Below, piece by piece: positions 17,788 through 28,600 of a stretch of 64,000 nt of DNA. A model generated the notes under the pieces. It made no database searches. It was not told the origin of the DNA and worked only from the letters and a program-made list of their open reading frames with translations. The translations under genes were made by a program, and so were the position numbers. The stretch lies in contig CALCCE010000023.1 of assembly GCA_937899835.1 (NCBI GenBank), positions 1-64,000 on the forward strand, given 5' to 3'. Every line of letters begins with the position of its first letter. Position 1 is the first letter of the stretch. The DNA comes from an uncultured Flavobacteriales bacterium. GTDB lineage: Bacteria; Bacteroidota; Bacteroidia; Flavobacteriales_G; Salibacteraceae.

Positions 17788-20700
17788 CTACCGCACGATG
17801 ATGCGGTGCACTTCCAACTGCTCGTTAACGGTCAAACGAACCAGGTAAATGCCTGAGCTTAAACCGTCCAGCGAAATAGCTTCCTGCGTTCCAGGCGCCA
17901 GGCGCACTTGATTGCGTTGTGCGGTTTTTCCGGTCAAATCGGTGATGATCACTTCCACCACTTCGTTCTGATCGGCTCCTGCAATCCACAGTTGATCCAC
18001 TGCTGGATTCGGGAACAAGCGGAAGCGGTTGTTGAGTGCGACCTCAGTCACACTGACACAATCATCTACAAAAATGGTATCGGTGTTGGTACATCCATTG
18101 GCATCGGTAATCTCAACGGAGTAAGTTCCTAAGGTATCGGCCACCAAGGTTTGGCCAGTTGTACCGTCGTTCCAGAGGTAGGTAAATCCAGCTCCGGCAT
18201 CCAACAACACGTCCCCTCCACAGAGGTTGGTATCGGGCCCCAGGTCTACTACTGGCAGCGCATTCTCGATTACCTCCAGCGAATCGGTATTGGTACAACC
18301 GTTACCGTCAGTAATCACTACAAAGTAGTTGCCGTCGGTGCTCACGTTCAAGGTTTGAGCCGTACTGGTACCGCCGTTCCAGCTATAAGTAAATCCGGAA
18401 CCGGCGTCCAGGGTCAAATTGATGGTTCCTCCGGCACAGTAGCTGGTATCGTTTCCCAGGTTGAGGGCAGGCACCGCATTTTCTACTACTTCGATCGAAT
18501 CGGTCGCACTACAGTTGTTGCCATCGGTAATGACTACATCGTAGGTGCCACTGCTAATCACCGTAAAGGTTTGCGTGGTAGCAGCACCATTGTTCCAATC
18601 ATAGCTAAATCCTGCACCGGCATCCAACGTAAGGCTAAAGGGCTCATTGGCACAGTAGCTGGTATCGTTGCCCAGGTTTACCGTTGGGTTGGCGTTAACC
18701 ACCAGGTTCAACGTATCCATAGCCACACAGTTGTTGCCATCCGTAATTTCAACGGTATAGCTACCGGTGGTATCGGCATTCAGGGTTTGCGTGGTCACTA
18801 CTCCCCCGTTCCAGCTATAGGTAAATCCTGCTCCTGCGTCAAGCGTAATGCTGTTGCCGGCACAGAAAGCCGTGTCTGCTCCAAGGTTCACCACTGGTGA
18901 TGTAAAAGTGGTTACTACCAAATCATCGGTAGCAGCACATCCATCTGCATTGGTTACTTCTATGGTGTAGGTACCCGCCATCGTTACCGAAAGGGTTTGT
19001 GTAGTGGCAAGACCACCGTTCCAATCATAACTGGCAAAGCCTGCGCCCGCATCCAGTACAACGGTCTCACCAGTACAAATAGAGGTGTCGTTGCCAAGAG
19101 CTACGGTTGGGTTAGCCAAAATAGAGATCGCTAAACTCAAAGAGTCGTTATCCACTACTTGATCACCGGTAAGGCCAGTGAAACCAGACAAGTTGATGTT
19201 GGTAGCAGTACTCGTATTTAAGAAACCGAGGAGCACCGTGTCGTTGTCCTGAAAGGCAATGCTTCCTGAGGTACCGGTAAGGCTGGTGGTTAAATCACCC
19301 GTTACGTTTACCGTGATGTTTACTCCGGTTTGTGACAACAAGCCATTGTTGGTCAACACCACAAATACAGCTTGACTATCGGAAGCACAAACGGCTGTAT
19401 CGGGCTCCAGATAAGCCACGAACTCAATATCGTTGAGCAACACATCAAACTCGATGGCACCAGGATCCGGTGTGGTGGCAGGGCGCGCATCTCCAAAGAA
19501 ATCTTCCATCACGCCCAAGGAATCACCTTGGTTGTTGAAGGTAGTATCGCCCGGTGTGAAATCCGCATTAGCAATGTCGGCAAACAAAGGATCAACGCTC
19601 CAACTGTTTTGATCATAGGCACCACTGTTCGCCGTTTGCCAATCGGCAAACGAAGTGAAGTCGGTGCTGTAACGACCGTAATGCTGAGCACCGGAACCGG
19701 CACTGTTCACATACAGAACGTTGTTATCGCTTTCGATAGTAGAACCAGTAGCGTTGAAATACAAGCCGTGCTTGGTGCCACTACCGCCACGGGTAATCGA
19801 AATGATGTTGTTTTTGATTTCGATGTTGCTGGCCGTAGTAGTTTGATAGACCCCACGGGTAGTACCACCCGTTGCAGACGTATGATCCAACGAAATGGTA
19901 TTGTGGTAATAGTATACTCCGTTCGAACTAAAGTTGTAAAGGGCGTAAACCGTCCCGTTACTGTTAAAGTTGTAGGCAAGGTTGTTAACCACAAGGTTCT
20001 CCTCTCCTACCGGAGCATCACAACTCGATGAGTAGATGGCATAAGCCGATCCTGTTTGGCTGGTCGCATTGTCGTGGGTGTTGTGAATTTCATTCTGCTC
20101 CACCAGCACATTGCGGTTTCCAGCAGTCATGAAAACCCCGTAGAACGTAGTTACCGAAGTACGGTTAGCGCGACTGATATCGTTGCCTTGTACCCAGGCA
20201 CCATCATTGTCGTCGAGGTACACTCCATAAGCGTAGAAATCACGCACCTCGTTTTCCACTATTTCGTTATCCAAGGCATCAAGACCACCAGAATTTCCAT
20301 TGAGTCGGATGCCATAATATCCACCAATGACTTCATTGTTTTCAATCACCAGGTAGCTGGCGTTGTTTCCTGAAGTGGAAGTGCTGATATTAGAGCCAGA
20401 AGCCAAAATACCGGTACTATTAGAAGAAGAAGTACTGGTTACATCACCCAAGTCAATCACCGAATTGGTGATGGTGTTGGAATCTGCCCCATTGGTGAGG
20501 TGTACACCATAGCCATAAGTGGTGCTGGTGCTTTTGATCACCATACTGTCCAAGGTCACGTGGCGTGCTCCATTGAGCCGCACAAGGTAACGGTCTGTTG
20601 AAGTAGCATTAAACTGCAGTGTGTCTAATTTACCGTTGAAAGTAATGGTATTGGTGGCACTGGAACCCACTACATCGCCAAGCACAATTTGCTCGTTGTA

Positions 20701-23700
20701 AGGTCCTGAACCAGGTACTACTTCAAACACGACAGGACCACAAATACCAAGGTTGTTAAGGGCATTCACCGCATCGGTATAACTCTGATAGTTGGTGCCA
20801 CCGGTAGCCACAGCTGAGTTGATGGAATAGGTACCAGCCGCAAGCGATGGCAAAAGCCCTACAATGTTCAGGGTGTCGTTGGAAGCATCAGCATCCGTTT
20901 GGTTGTTCGGTCCCTCGTTCCAGGCGAGAATATCGATTGAGCCTGTTACATTGATGGTACCCAATACAACACCGTCGGTATTACCCGGTGCTAAGGGGCC
21001 CATGTAAGTCAATGAATCGATGGCACCTCCGTTCACACTCCAAAATACTTGTACTGAATCCAAGGTGTCTGCACCAAAGTTGGTCAGCTCTACCTCCAGG
21101 GTGTTCAAACCTGGACAAGCTGGAATCGGTTGCAACAGTTGCGAAATTCCGGCATCATCGGCCGGTGGCGAAAATTCAATGGCTCCAAAGTCGGGGGCTA
21201 CCCCGCGAGCGATACCGAAGAAATCCTCGGTTACACCTACCAATGCCGCTACGTTGTTGAATGCCGAAGCATTGGGCGTGTAGTCGTCGTTGGCAAGGTC
21301 AATAAATTGCGGGTCGGCCGCAGCACTGTTTTGACCATAGGCTCCACTATTCGCAGTTTGCCAATCGAGCAGCGTGGTGAAATCGGAAGTACCGTAACGA
21401 CCGAAGTGTTGGGTGCTACCGCCGGTTCCTCCCATGTGTACTCCGTTGTTATCACTCAGGATGGTAGAACTCGTGGTATTAAAATAAAGGCCATGGTGTG
21501 TACCGCTACCTCCGCGGGTGATGGAGAAAATGTTGTTGACAATTTCCACATTCGTTGCGGTAGCTGTTTGGTAGAAACCACGCGTGGTTCCCGCAGTAGC
21601 TCCCTGGTGATCCAGCGATACGGTATTGTGGTACCAGTGCGATCCATCACTGCTGGAGTTGTACAAACCGTAAATCAAACCGGTAGTACTGTTCATATTG
21701 TATACCAGGTTGTTTACAATGATGTTCTCCGATCCTATCGGTGCATCACTTCCTGAGAGGTAAATACCGTAAGCTGAACCAGACTGGCTGCTAGCATTGT
21801 CGTGCGAGTTATGCACGCGGTTTCTTTCAATCAAACCATCGGTATTACCAGAGGTAAAAAACACCCCGTAGAAGGTAGTCACCGAAGTACGGTTGGCACG
21901 ACTGATATCGTTCAGGCGTATTACCGGGCTGGTGTTGTCGTCCATGTAAATCCCGTAGGCATAGAAATCGCGAACGATGTTGTTTTCAACCGTGTTGTTT
22001 ACAGCATCCGATCCTCCGGTGTTTCCATTGAGGCGAATACCGTAATACCCTCCAATTACTTCGTTGTTCATTACCAACAAGCTATTGGCGTTGTTGCCAG
22101 CTGTGGAGGTGCTGGTAGGAGAACCAGAAGCGAGAATACCGGTGGTGTTGGTAGAAGAGGTACTGGTGACGCCACTAAGGTCGATCACACAGTTTTGAAT
22201 GGTATTGGAATCAGAAGCATTCGTCAAAGCAATACCGTATCCGTAGGTGGTACTGGTAGAAACAATCACCAGACTATCTACGGTCAAATGGTCTACCCCG
22301 CTGAGGCGCAACACGTAACGATCGCTGGACGTAGGAGCAAAGGCGAGGGTGTCGCCATTACCGTTGATGGTGATGGTATTTACACTGCTGGTTCCTAAAA
22401 TTTGAGGAATATCCACCTGCTCGTTGTAGGTGCCCGAGCCGGGTACTACGTCGAATACTACCGGACCACAAATACCGGCCAAAGCCATGGCACTCACCGC
22501 ATCTCCAAAAGATTGGAAGTTGGTACCACCGGTAACCACTGCTGCATCAATGGTATACGTACCACTGGCAAATCCAGGTTGAAGACCGGTTATGGTCAAG
22601 GTGTCGTTGTTGTTGTTGGCATCGGTTTGTCCGTTCGGGTTCACCGTCCAAATCACAAAGTCAGTTGCTCCGGTAATACTTACCGATCCCAGTGATATTT
22701 GTTGGTTGTTACCTGGAAAAATGGTTCCCGTAAAGCTCTGGCTCATCACACTACCACCGTTCATGGTCCAGTTGATGGTAACGCTATCCAGGGTATCTGC
22801 ACCAAAGTTGGAGAGCTCCACTACCAGGTTATTGGCACCTGCACAAGCTGGCACAGGCGATATCAAAGCAGAGATACCAGCATCGTCGGCTGGAGGCGTA
22901 AATTCAAAAGCCCCCGGATCGGGTGTCGTTGTACGTGCAACACCAGCCAAATCATCGCCTACGCCAAGGTTAGCACCAATATTGTCAATCAAACTGGCAG
23001 CAGGAACATAGTTGTTGTTGGTAATGTCAACGAACAAAGGGTCTGCTGCTACACTGTTTTGGCCGTAGGCGCTGCTGTTGGCAGCTTGCCAATCGGCCAA
23101 AGTGGTTTGGTTACCGCTGTAGTAGCCCACATGTAAACCTCCACTTCCGTTTCCACCCACGTGAATGGCATTGTTGTCGGAGAGTACGGTAGAGGTGGTA
23201 GAACCCAGGTAAACACCGTGTTTACTGCCCGAACCTCCACGAGTAATGGAAAACAAGTTGTTGAAAACCTGAATGTTGGTTGCGGTCGAGGTTTGATAGA
23301 AACCACGGGTGGTTCCACCGGTAGCCGGGGCATGATCCAACGAAACGGTATTGTGGTAAAAGTAAGTACCGTCACTTCCGAAGTTGTACAAGCCGTAAAT
23401 GGTACCATTACCGTTAAAGTTGTAAATCAAGTTATTTACCGCAATGTTTTCTGATCCTGCTGGTGCATCACAACTGGAAAAGTAAATGCCGTAAGCCGCA
23501 CCAGTTAAACTAGAAGCGTTGTCGTGGGTATTGTGGATTCGGTTTTTCTCCACGATCACGTTACGGTTTCCTGCCGTACAGAAAACACCATAGAAAGTGC
23601 CCACCGAAACCCGGTTGGCGCGTGAAATGTCATTACCAAACACCAATGTACCATCGGTATCGTCGAGGTAGATACCGTAGAGGCGATAGTCCCTAACGGT

Positions 23701-24372
23701 GTTGTTGGTAATGATGTGCCCGGAGGCATTCAAACCACCCGTTTGCCCATTGAGACGAATACCATAATAACCGGTAACGATCTCATTGCTGTCCAAGGTG
23801 AGCGCATTGGCATTGTCACCTGAGGTAGTAACGCTGGTGTTGGACCCTGATGCTACTACGCCAATGGAATTGGAAGAAGAGGTACTGGTTACCGCAGAAA
23901 CATCAATGTAACAGTTTTTAACGGTATTGGAATCTGCCCCATTGCGCAGTTGAACTCCCCAACCGTAGGTGGTGTTGGTCGCAACAATGACCAGATTGTC
24001 GATGGTCATGTACTTGGCACCATCCAGGCGTATCACGTGCCGGTCGGAACTGGAACCAGAGAAGCTAATGGTATCTCCGTTTCCATTGATGGTAATCGAA
24101 TTGACCGGGCTGGCGCCAGCAGCCGCGGTAAAGGTCACTTGTTCATTATAAGTGCCTTGAAGAACATTGAATACTACCGGTCCGGCAACTCCGTTGAGCC
24201 CAAGGGACGAGGCAGCATCGCCGAAGGTCTGGAAGTTGGTTCCTCCAGTCGGTGTAGAAGAGTCGATGGTGTAACTCCCGACCAGGGGCTGTGCCAAAGC
24301 CGCTGTGGAGAAAATACCCATCGCTACCAAGGCCAAAAGGCCCCGGATGATCCTGCGATAATGTGTTTGCAT
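17788..24372 (-). CDS. Giant T9SS surface protein with three beta-helix blocks and five Ig-like repeats
   Basis: The 2194-residue protein has a signal peptide ('MGIFSTAALAQ'), three homologous blocks of about 480-575 residues (roughly 32-604, 605-1177, 1178-1660), a CARDB-like linker, five Ig-like repeats (about 1745-2110) and a C-terminal T9SS type-A sorting domain ('RLFPNPAVDQLWIAG' to 'IYLVRLTV..RIIVR'). Each block opens with 'YTID..V.TGGTNFQSFGDA', then 'GPVVFDV..G.YNEQV', then right-handed beta-helix (pectate-lyase-like) rungs such as 'NNIVRDFYAYGIYMDD', and the first two end in 'DPG(A)FEF.PPADDAGIS' linkers. No polysaccharide-lyase catalytic residues can be assigned, so an adhesin or surface-layer role is more likely than an enzyme. 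Opposite-strand open frames inside it are by-products of its repeats. Confidence 0.92.
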   Translation of the reverse strand: MQTHYRRIIRGLLALVAMGIFSTAALAQPLVGSYTIDSSTPTGGTNFQTFGDAASSLGLNGVAGPVVFNVLQGTYNEQVTFTAAAGASPVNSITINGNGDTISFSGSSSDRHVIRLDGAKYMTIDNLVIVATNTTYGWGVQLRNGADSNTVKNCYIDVSAVTSTSSSNSIGVVASGSNTSVTTSGDNANALTLDSNEIVTGYYGIRLNGQTGGLNASGHIITNNTVRDYRLYGIYLDDTDGTLVFGNDISRANRVSVGTFYGVFCTAGNRNVIVEKNRIHNTHDNASSLTGAAYGIYFSSCDAPAGSENIAVNNLIYNFNGNGTIYGLYNFGSDGTYFYHNTVSLDHAPATGGTTRGFYQTSTATNIQVFNNLFSITRGGSGSKHGVYLGSTTSTVLSDNNAIHVGGNGSGGLHVGYYSGNQTTLADWQAANSSAYGQNSVAADPLFVDITNNNYVPAASLIDNIGANLGVGDDLAGVARTTTPDPGAFEFTPPADDAGISALISPVPACAGANNLVVELSNFGADTLDSVTINWTMNGGSVMSQSFTGTIFPGNNQQISLGSVSITGATDFVIWTVNPNGQTDANNNNDTLTITGLQPGFASGTYTIDAAVVTGGTNFQSFGDAVSAMALAGICGPVVFDVVPGSGTYNEQVDIPQILGTSSVNTITINGNGDTLAFAPTSSDRYVLRLSGVDHLTVDSLVIVSTSTTYGYGIALTNASDSNTIQNCVIDLSGVTSTSSTNTTGILASGSPTSTSTAGNNANSLLVMNNEVIGGYYGIRLNGNTGGSDAVNNTVENNIVRDFYAYGIYMDDNTSPVIRLNDISRANRTSVTTFYGVFFTSGNTDGLIERNRVHNSHDNASSQSGSAYGIYLSGSDAPIGSENIIVNNLVYNMNSTTGLIYGLYNSSSDGSHWYHNTVSLDHQGATAGTTRGFYQTATATNVEIVNNIFSITRGGSGTHHGLYFNTTSSTILSDNNGVHMGGTGGSTQHFGRYGTSDFTTLLDWQTANSGAYGQNSAAADPQFIDLANDDYTPNASAFNNVAALVGVTEDFFGIARGVAPDFGAIEFSPPADDAGISQLLQPIPACPGLNTLEVELTNFGADTLDSVQVFWSVNGGAIDSLTYMGPLAPGNTDGVVLGTINVTGSIDILAWNEGPNNQTDADASNDTLNIVGLLPSLAAGTYSINSAVATGGTNYQSYTDAVNALNNLGICGPVVFEVVPGSGPYNEQIVLGDVVGSSATNTITFNGKLDTLQFNATSTDRYLVRLNGARHVTLDSMVIKSTSTTYGYGVHLTNGADSNTITNSVIDLGDVTSTSSSNSTGILASGSNISTSTSGNNASYLVIENNEVIGGYYGIRLNGNSGGLDALDNEIVENEVRDFYAYGVYLDDNDGAWVQGNDISRANRTSVTTFYGVFMTAGNRNVLVEQNEIHNTHDNATSQTGSAYAIYSSSCDAPVGEENLVVNNLAYNFNSNGTVYALYNFSSNGVYYYHNTISLDHTSATGGTTRGVYQTTTASNIEIKNNIISITRGGSGTKHGLYFNATGSTIESDNNVLYVNSAGSGAQHYGRYSTDFTSFADWQTANSGAYDQNSWSVDPLFADIANADFTPGDTTFNNQGDSLGVMEDFFGDARPATTPDPGAIEFDVLLNDIEFVAYLEPDTAVCASDSQAVFVVLTNNGLLSQTGVNITVNVTGDLTTSLTGTSGSIAFQDNDTVLLGFLNTSTATNINLSGFTGLTGDQVVDNDSLSLAISILANPTVALGNDTSICTGETVVLDAGAGFASYDWNGGLATTQTLSVTMAGTYTIEVTNADGCAATDDLVVTTFTSPVVNLGADTAFCAGNSITLDAGAGFTYSWNGGVVTTQTLNADTTGSYTVEITDGNNCVAMDTLNLVVNANPTVNLGNDTSYCANEPFSLTLDAGAGFSYDWNNGAATTQTFTVISSGTYDVVITDGNNCSATDSIEVVENAVPALNLGNDTSYCAGGTINLTLDAGSGFTYSWNGGTSTAQTLNVSTDGNYFVVITDGNGCTNTDSLEVIENALPVVDLGPDTNLCGGDVLLDAGAGFTYLWNDGTTGQTLVADTLGTYSVEITDANGCTNTDTIFVDDCVSVTEVALNNRFRLFPNPAVDQLWIAGADQNEVVEVIITDLTGKTAQRNQVRLAPGTQEAISLDGLSSGIYLVRLTVNEQLEVHRIIVR
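18045..19120 (-). repeat. Five tandem Ig-like/SprB-type repeats of about 70 codons
   Basis: Each unit follows 'V.LG.DT..C.G...LDAGAGF.Y.WN.G..T.TL.V...G.Y.V.ITD.NGC..TD'. Two conserved cysteines per unit suggest a disulphide. The same repeat type occurs in the SGNH protein at 49.5-52.4 kb. Confidence 0.85.
19400..24290 (-). repeat. Three tandem beta-helix blocks of about 1.45-1.7 kb each
   Basis: The block boundaries on the minus strand are near 24280, 22560 and 20840. Whole phrases recur with few changes between copies (for example 'YGIRLNGNTGG', 'SRANRTSVTTFYGVF', 'ITRGGSGTKHGLYFN'), so the gene grew by internal duplication. Confidence 0.85.
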
Positions 24373-25035
24373 AAAGGATAATTATGGTTTAACTGGAACA
24401 ATTGATTTACAATCCAAATTCCCGATTACGGAACGACCAACGAGCAATGGTGCGAAGACAGGCCGGTTCAAAAACCTATCATCTGGTCCACCAATACATC
24501 AACAAGTTGTCATGATAAGCCAGGGCTCGTGAGTACAGCATGCCTTCAAATGAAGCTCGTGGAAAGGACATTTTTGTAACACGGCGGGACACAATTTACG
24601 TCCACCTACCGGCTCAGAACCAAGGGAAAATCGCCGAATCTTGAGTGGCTACCCCTGCCCTTCAGCGTAAAATGAAATAGAAAGGAAAAAGTCGGAGGCG
24701 AATTCGTCTAAACTGGGAACGAATCTGACCTTAAAAATCAAAAACTGATCGACAAGTGTTCAAAATCAATCCAAGTGAAATTTAGATACGAAAACAGCCC
24801 TTTCTTGGAAGGCTAATTGCAAGCATTGTATCTTTTCAACAATTTCAAGGTCTTGTTTAAACACGAATAAAAATCAATTATAGGATAAAACCCATTCAAA
24901 ATAGACTCTCCATGGAAACCACTATTGATTTCCTATTATTCATTTTTCATCTTCCTTTGTGCAACAAATACCCTATATAGGGGCTATTGGAAATGTATTT
25001 GTTAGGCAGTAAATTGCGATTCAAAATCTACATTT
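24373..25035. other. 663-base intergenic region, A+T-rich, with one perfect palindrome
   Basis: No coding pattern is seen on either strand. It must hold the minus-strand promoter of the giant surface-protein gene and the plus-strand promoter of the DUF6958-like gene. A perfect 12-base palindrome, CCCTATATAGGG, lies at 24971-24982, about 54 bases before the latter start, and could be an operator. Confidence 0.5.
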
Positions 25036-25335
25036 ATGAGTACCGAACCCCGAATCATGACCCTTCATCCGCAGGGAAAAGCTGGTGTAAACATCCTCTT
25101 AAGAAGGTATGAACAGGTAAAAACTGTTCTTCTGGAAATCGTTTCAGAAACCAACCCTATTCCTTTCGACTCCCTGACCGACAAAGCCGAAGAACGCCTA
25201 AAAACAGAAAAGTTTGATGGCAAACCGCTTTGGTATATTGTTTCAGTCAAATTAGACCTGGAGGCACGCGGAATTCTGAAACGTGTTCCCAAAACCAGTC
25301 CGCACCAACTCCGATTGACGCAAGTAGAAGATTGA
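25036..25335 (+). CDS. DUF6958-like small protein
   Basis: The 99-residue product contains 'LHPQGKAGVNILLRRYEQVK', 'FDSLTDKAEERLK', 'FDGKPLWYIVSVKLDLEARG' and ends 'SPHQLRLTQVED'. This layout resembles, from memory, the DUF6958 family of Bacteroidota; the helical pattern with a final 'VKLDLEARGILKR' looks like a small winged-helix domain, so a regulatory role is possible. The DNA at its 3' end and just downstream is repeated at 33.45-33.59 kb. TACATTTA, a near -7 box, lies too close to the start to be a normal promoter. Confidence 0.75.
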   Translation: MSTEPRIMTLHPQGKAGVNILLRRYEQVKTVLLEIVSETNPIPFDSLTDKAEERLKTEKFDGKPLWYIVSVKLDLEARGILKRVPKTSPHQLRLTQVED

Positions 25336-25430
25336 GCGTAATTTTTTTTACTACCCAAAGCAGAATTCCTGCTTCCAAGGCATTGAATGCGTTCAGTCTT
25401 TTGTGGTCGAGTGCCGCAATTGGTATTGAA
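25298..25430 (+). repeat. Direct repeat copy A (partner at 33451-33591)
   Basis: Starts inside the last 13 codons of the DUF6958-like gene and runs into the spacer before the hybrid regulator. Shared blocks with copy B in the same order include GTCCRCACCAACTYCGRTTG, TTTTT..CT.CCCAAAG, ATTCC, GCAYTGAA, CTTTT.TG.GGT and TGCCG.AA.TGGT.TTGAA. About two thirds of positions agree by eye. The opposite strand stays open in both copies and also conserves a short 'GILLW' reading. Confidence 0.7.
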
Positions 25431-25670
25431 TTCATCATTTGCTACCCCTATTTTACACCCTTCCTTAACACCCTGATATCGCAATCCATAAATCAAAACT
25501 CAAGTTCTGCTTATTAATGAAGCAGCGACTCATCGCGTTACTTCTTATCTATGGTGCACCAGGATCAAAAAGGATCATCTGGCAATGCCCTTAAAATGGC
25601 TTCTATTGACTGTTCTGTGGACTTGAACACCAACTTGATGCTTGCACGCATGCACCTTAATCTAACCTTC

Positions 25671-28600
25671 ATGCCCTTGTTTGTATTACCTCAATCTGCT
25701 CGGCGGTGGGGCCTTCACCCCACTTCTACCCTATTAAAATGCGAGCTTATCGTGCTGCTATTGCTCCTGATTGCGGTGCACACCTATGGAAATACTACAC
25801 CCATCTACTCCCGTGCCCAACTCCGCACCTGCGAACAGCAATTCAGAACCGCCACCAACGAAAAAGAGCGCATTGCCCAATGGATACACCTCGCCACATA
25901 CTACAACAGATTCAACTGCGATACCGCGGCCATGTACGGGCAGCAGATGATGGATTATGGCAAGGAAACCGGAAACGAATGGCTATACCACAAGGGCTGG
26001 TATTGCCGGCTGAATGCTCAGAAAGAGTTGAAACCACTACAGGAAGTTTATCCTAAGGTAGAAGCGTGCTTCCAATGGTTTACCAAACATGGGTACAAGT
26101 ACGATGCCTTGCTGTGCCGCCTCATTCTTAACGATTGTGGAAATTCCCTTTATGGCGCTAGCAGCATTCAACAGTTGCTGGGTGAGCAATTAGCAGAGGC
26201 GCGAGATTTCAATGATGCCATGTTGATGGCTGAAATTTGGAATAGTATCGGTACTACGAAACCCTATCATGAAAACTCAAAATACGCTCCATCGCCGATG
26301 GATTCAGCCGCGTTTTACTTTGAGTTGTGCGGAGATTCTGCAAGAGCATTAAAGGCTCAGGCATTCAATTTGTACCCGAAAATGGGATCGCCTGAAATGC
26401 TTCGGTTTACCCGGATGGTACTGACGAAAAGCAAAGCGTGGGGAAATAGTAGTCTTATGAGCTTTGCTCACTCCTTCCTGGGAGTAGCGTTTATTGCAAA
26501 AAGAATGCAAGATTCTGCGCTTTACCATATCGACAAGTCGGCTCTGTATGCGCAGCAAAGAGGAAGTGTCTTTCAAAAGCTAATGGCCTCTTACACAAAA
26601 ACGTATTACTACCTACAAAACAATAGGCACCAAGAGGGCCTTGATCTGAACCGTCATTTGATTGAACAAACCGGATTCTATGGTATTAAAAGGATGAAAT
26701 TGATCCACCTATTGCACCTTGTCCTTCATCACAGCAAAAGGCATGAATATGAGTCTGCTATCCAAGCAGCGACACAATTACTCACCTTATCCAGGCAGCT
26801 GGATGATCGACACCATACTTTCCAGGGCCAAATTAAGCTAGCAAATCTTTACCGTGAAACCGCTAGTTTCCAAGAGGCAAAAGCCATTTACAAGTCCGCC
26901 TTACCGTGGATTAAAGAAACCTACGAGGGCAAGATCCGAAACAGGCTGTTGTGTGATGTCTATTCCGAATTTGCAAAAACACAAATCGCTAACGATTCTT
27001 TAATGCAAGCCAGGATACTCCTCGGCAAATCCCTTGAGCACATCAAGGATCAGCCAGGGCATATCATTTCAAAGATGCAGCTGCAGCTCATGGAGGTCCT
27101 TGTTGATCTTGGAGATATACAACAAGCAGATAGCATTTACCAGGCACAGGTCAACCGGTATGGAGAGAAGCAACTCAAGCAATGGCATCCGAGCTATCAT
27201 TCCGTTGCAGGTAGATTGTTCATCGCACTTAAATCCTACGATAAGGGGGTTAAATACCTCGAAACCGCTACTGCAAAAAGCTTGTCTGATTACAGCAAAC
27301 GGCAGCAAAAATCCTACTTCGATTTGAGCAAGGGTTACGAAGCGCTGGGAAAGAATGATCAGGCGCTGGATGCCTACCGCAAATATTCAGAAATCAAAGA
27401 CAGTCTCACCTTTGGGCAGTCTGTGGCCAATGTAGTCAAGCTCCAAAAGGCCTATGAGCTGTCGCAAAAGCAACAAACAATAGACAACCTGGAACAACAA
27501 AAGCAGTTTGACGACCTGCAACTTTCCCAACAAGAAGGACTACTGAAGCTGCGCCAGGCCTGGATCATCATCTTAGTGATTACTGCGCTGTTGGTACTCA
27601 CTTCAGCCGGTTTGTTTTACCGAAGGCTCAATCAGCGAAAAGAAAAGGAAAAATACCAGCTTGAAATTCAAGCCCTGGAGGCCCGTCAGGAAAATGAATT
27701 GTTACAGGCCAAAAATGCTCTTTTTGAGAATGTTTCCCACGAATTTCGCACCCCACTTACCCTGATTCAGATTCCGCTCATGCGCCATCGTGAACAGATA
27801 CCTGCAACGGAGCGGCCTTTGTTTGACAACGTCCTTAGAAACGTAGATGAACTGTTGCTTTTGGTGAATGACCTGTTGCAAGTGGATTCCACGGTGGATG
27901 CGAAAGTAAAGCTGGACAAACAGCCCTTTGACCTGGTGCACCTGCTGAGGGAATTGGAGGGAATGTTTGCTTCATTGTTTGATAGTAAACATATAGCGGT
28001 TTATTGGGAGTTGGCCGGAGACCTTGGTCAATTGCATGCGGATGAGAAAAAAGTGCGTATGGTGATGAACAACCTACTTAAAAATGCTTTCGCACACACT
28101 CCTGCCAACGGAAAGGTCAAAGTAGAAGCCAGGGTGGTTTCGCAATCGGATGGGGCGAAGCTTTTTGTGAGTGTATACAATACCGGAGCACCGATTTCCA
28201 ACACGCACCTCAATCATGTTTTTGACCGATTTTACCGGGGAGAAAACCCACGGTACACCGGGAGTGGGATCGGACTTGGATTGAGCAAAGAAGTGGTGGA
28301 AGCACACGATGGCAACATCGGGGTGTCCAACGATGAACAAGGCGTTCTGTTTTACTTCACCATCCCAGGAATCACCGCTCAGGTGACCACCTTTGAGAAA
28401 GACGTGGAGTCCCCAATGCCTTTGATAACCGACCAGGAGACCAAAGCCGGATTGCCTTCGCTTCTAATCGTAGAAGACAACATTGAAATCATGCAAATGC
28501 TGACCGACCTTTTTGCCGAGACCTACCACGTTTTGCATGCCTATAATGGAGCAGAAGGCTACAAGATAGCGCATTCGAAACAGCCGTCCCTCATCCTGAG

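Noticed and set aside
18151-23454. Many plus-strand open frames inside the giant surface-protein gene
   Set aside because: They repeat with the period of the beta-helix and Ig-like blocks on the opposite strand, have low-complexity Gly/Val/Ile composition and no family pattern.
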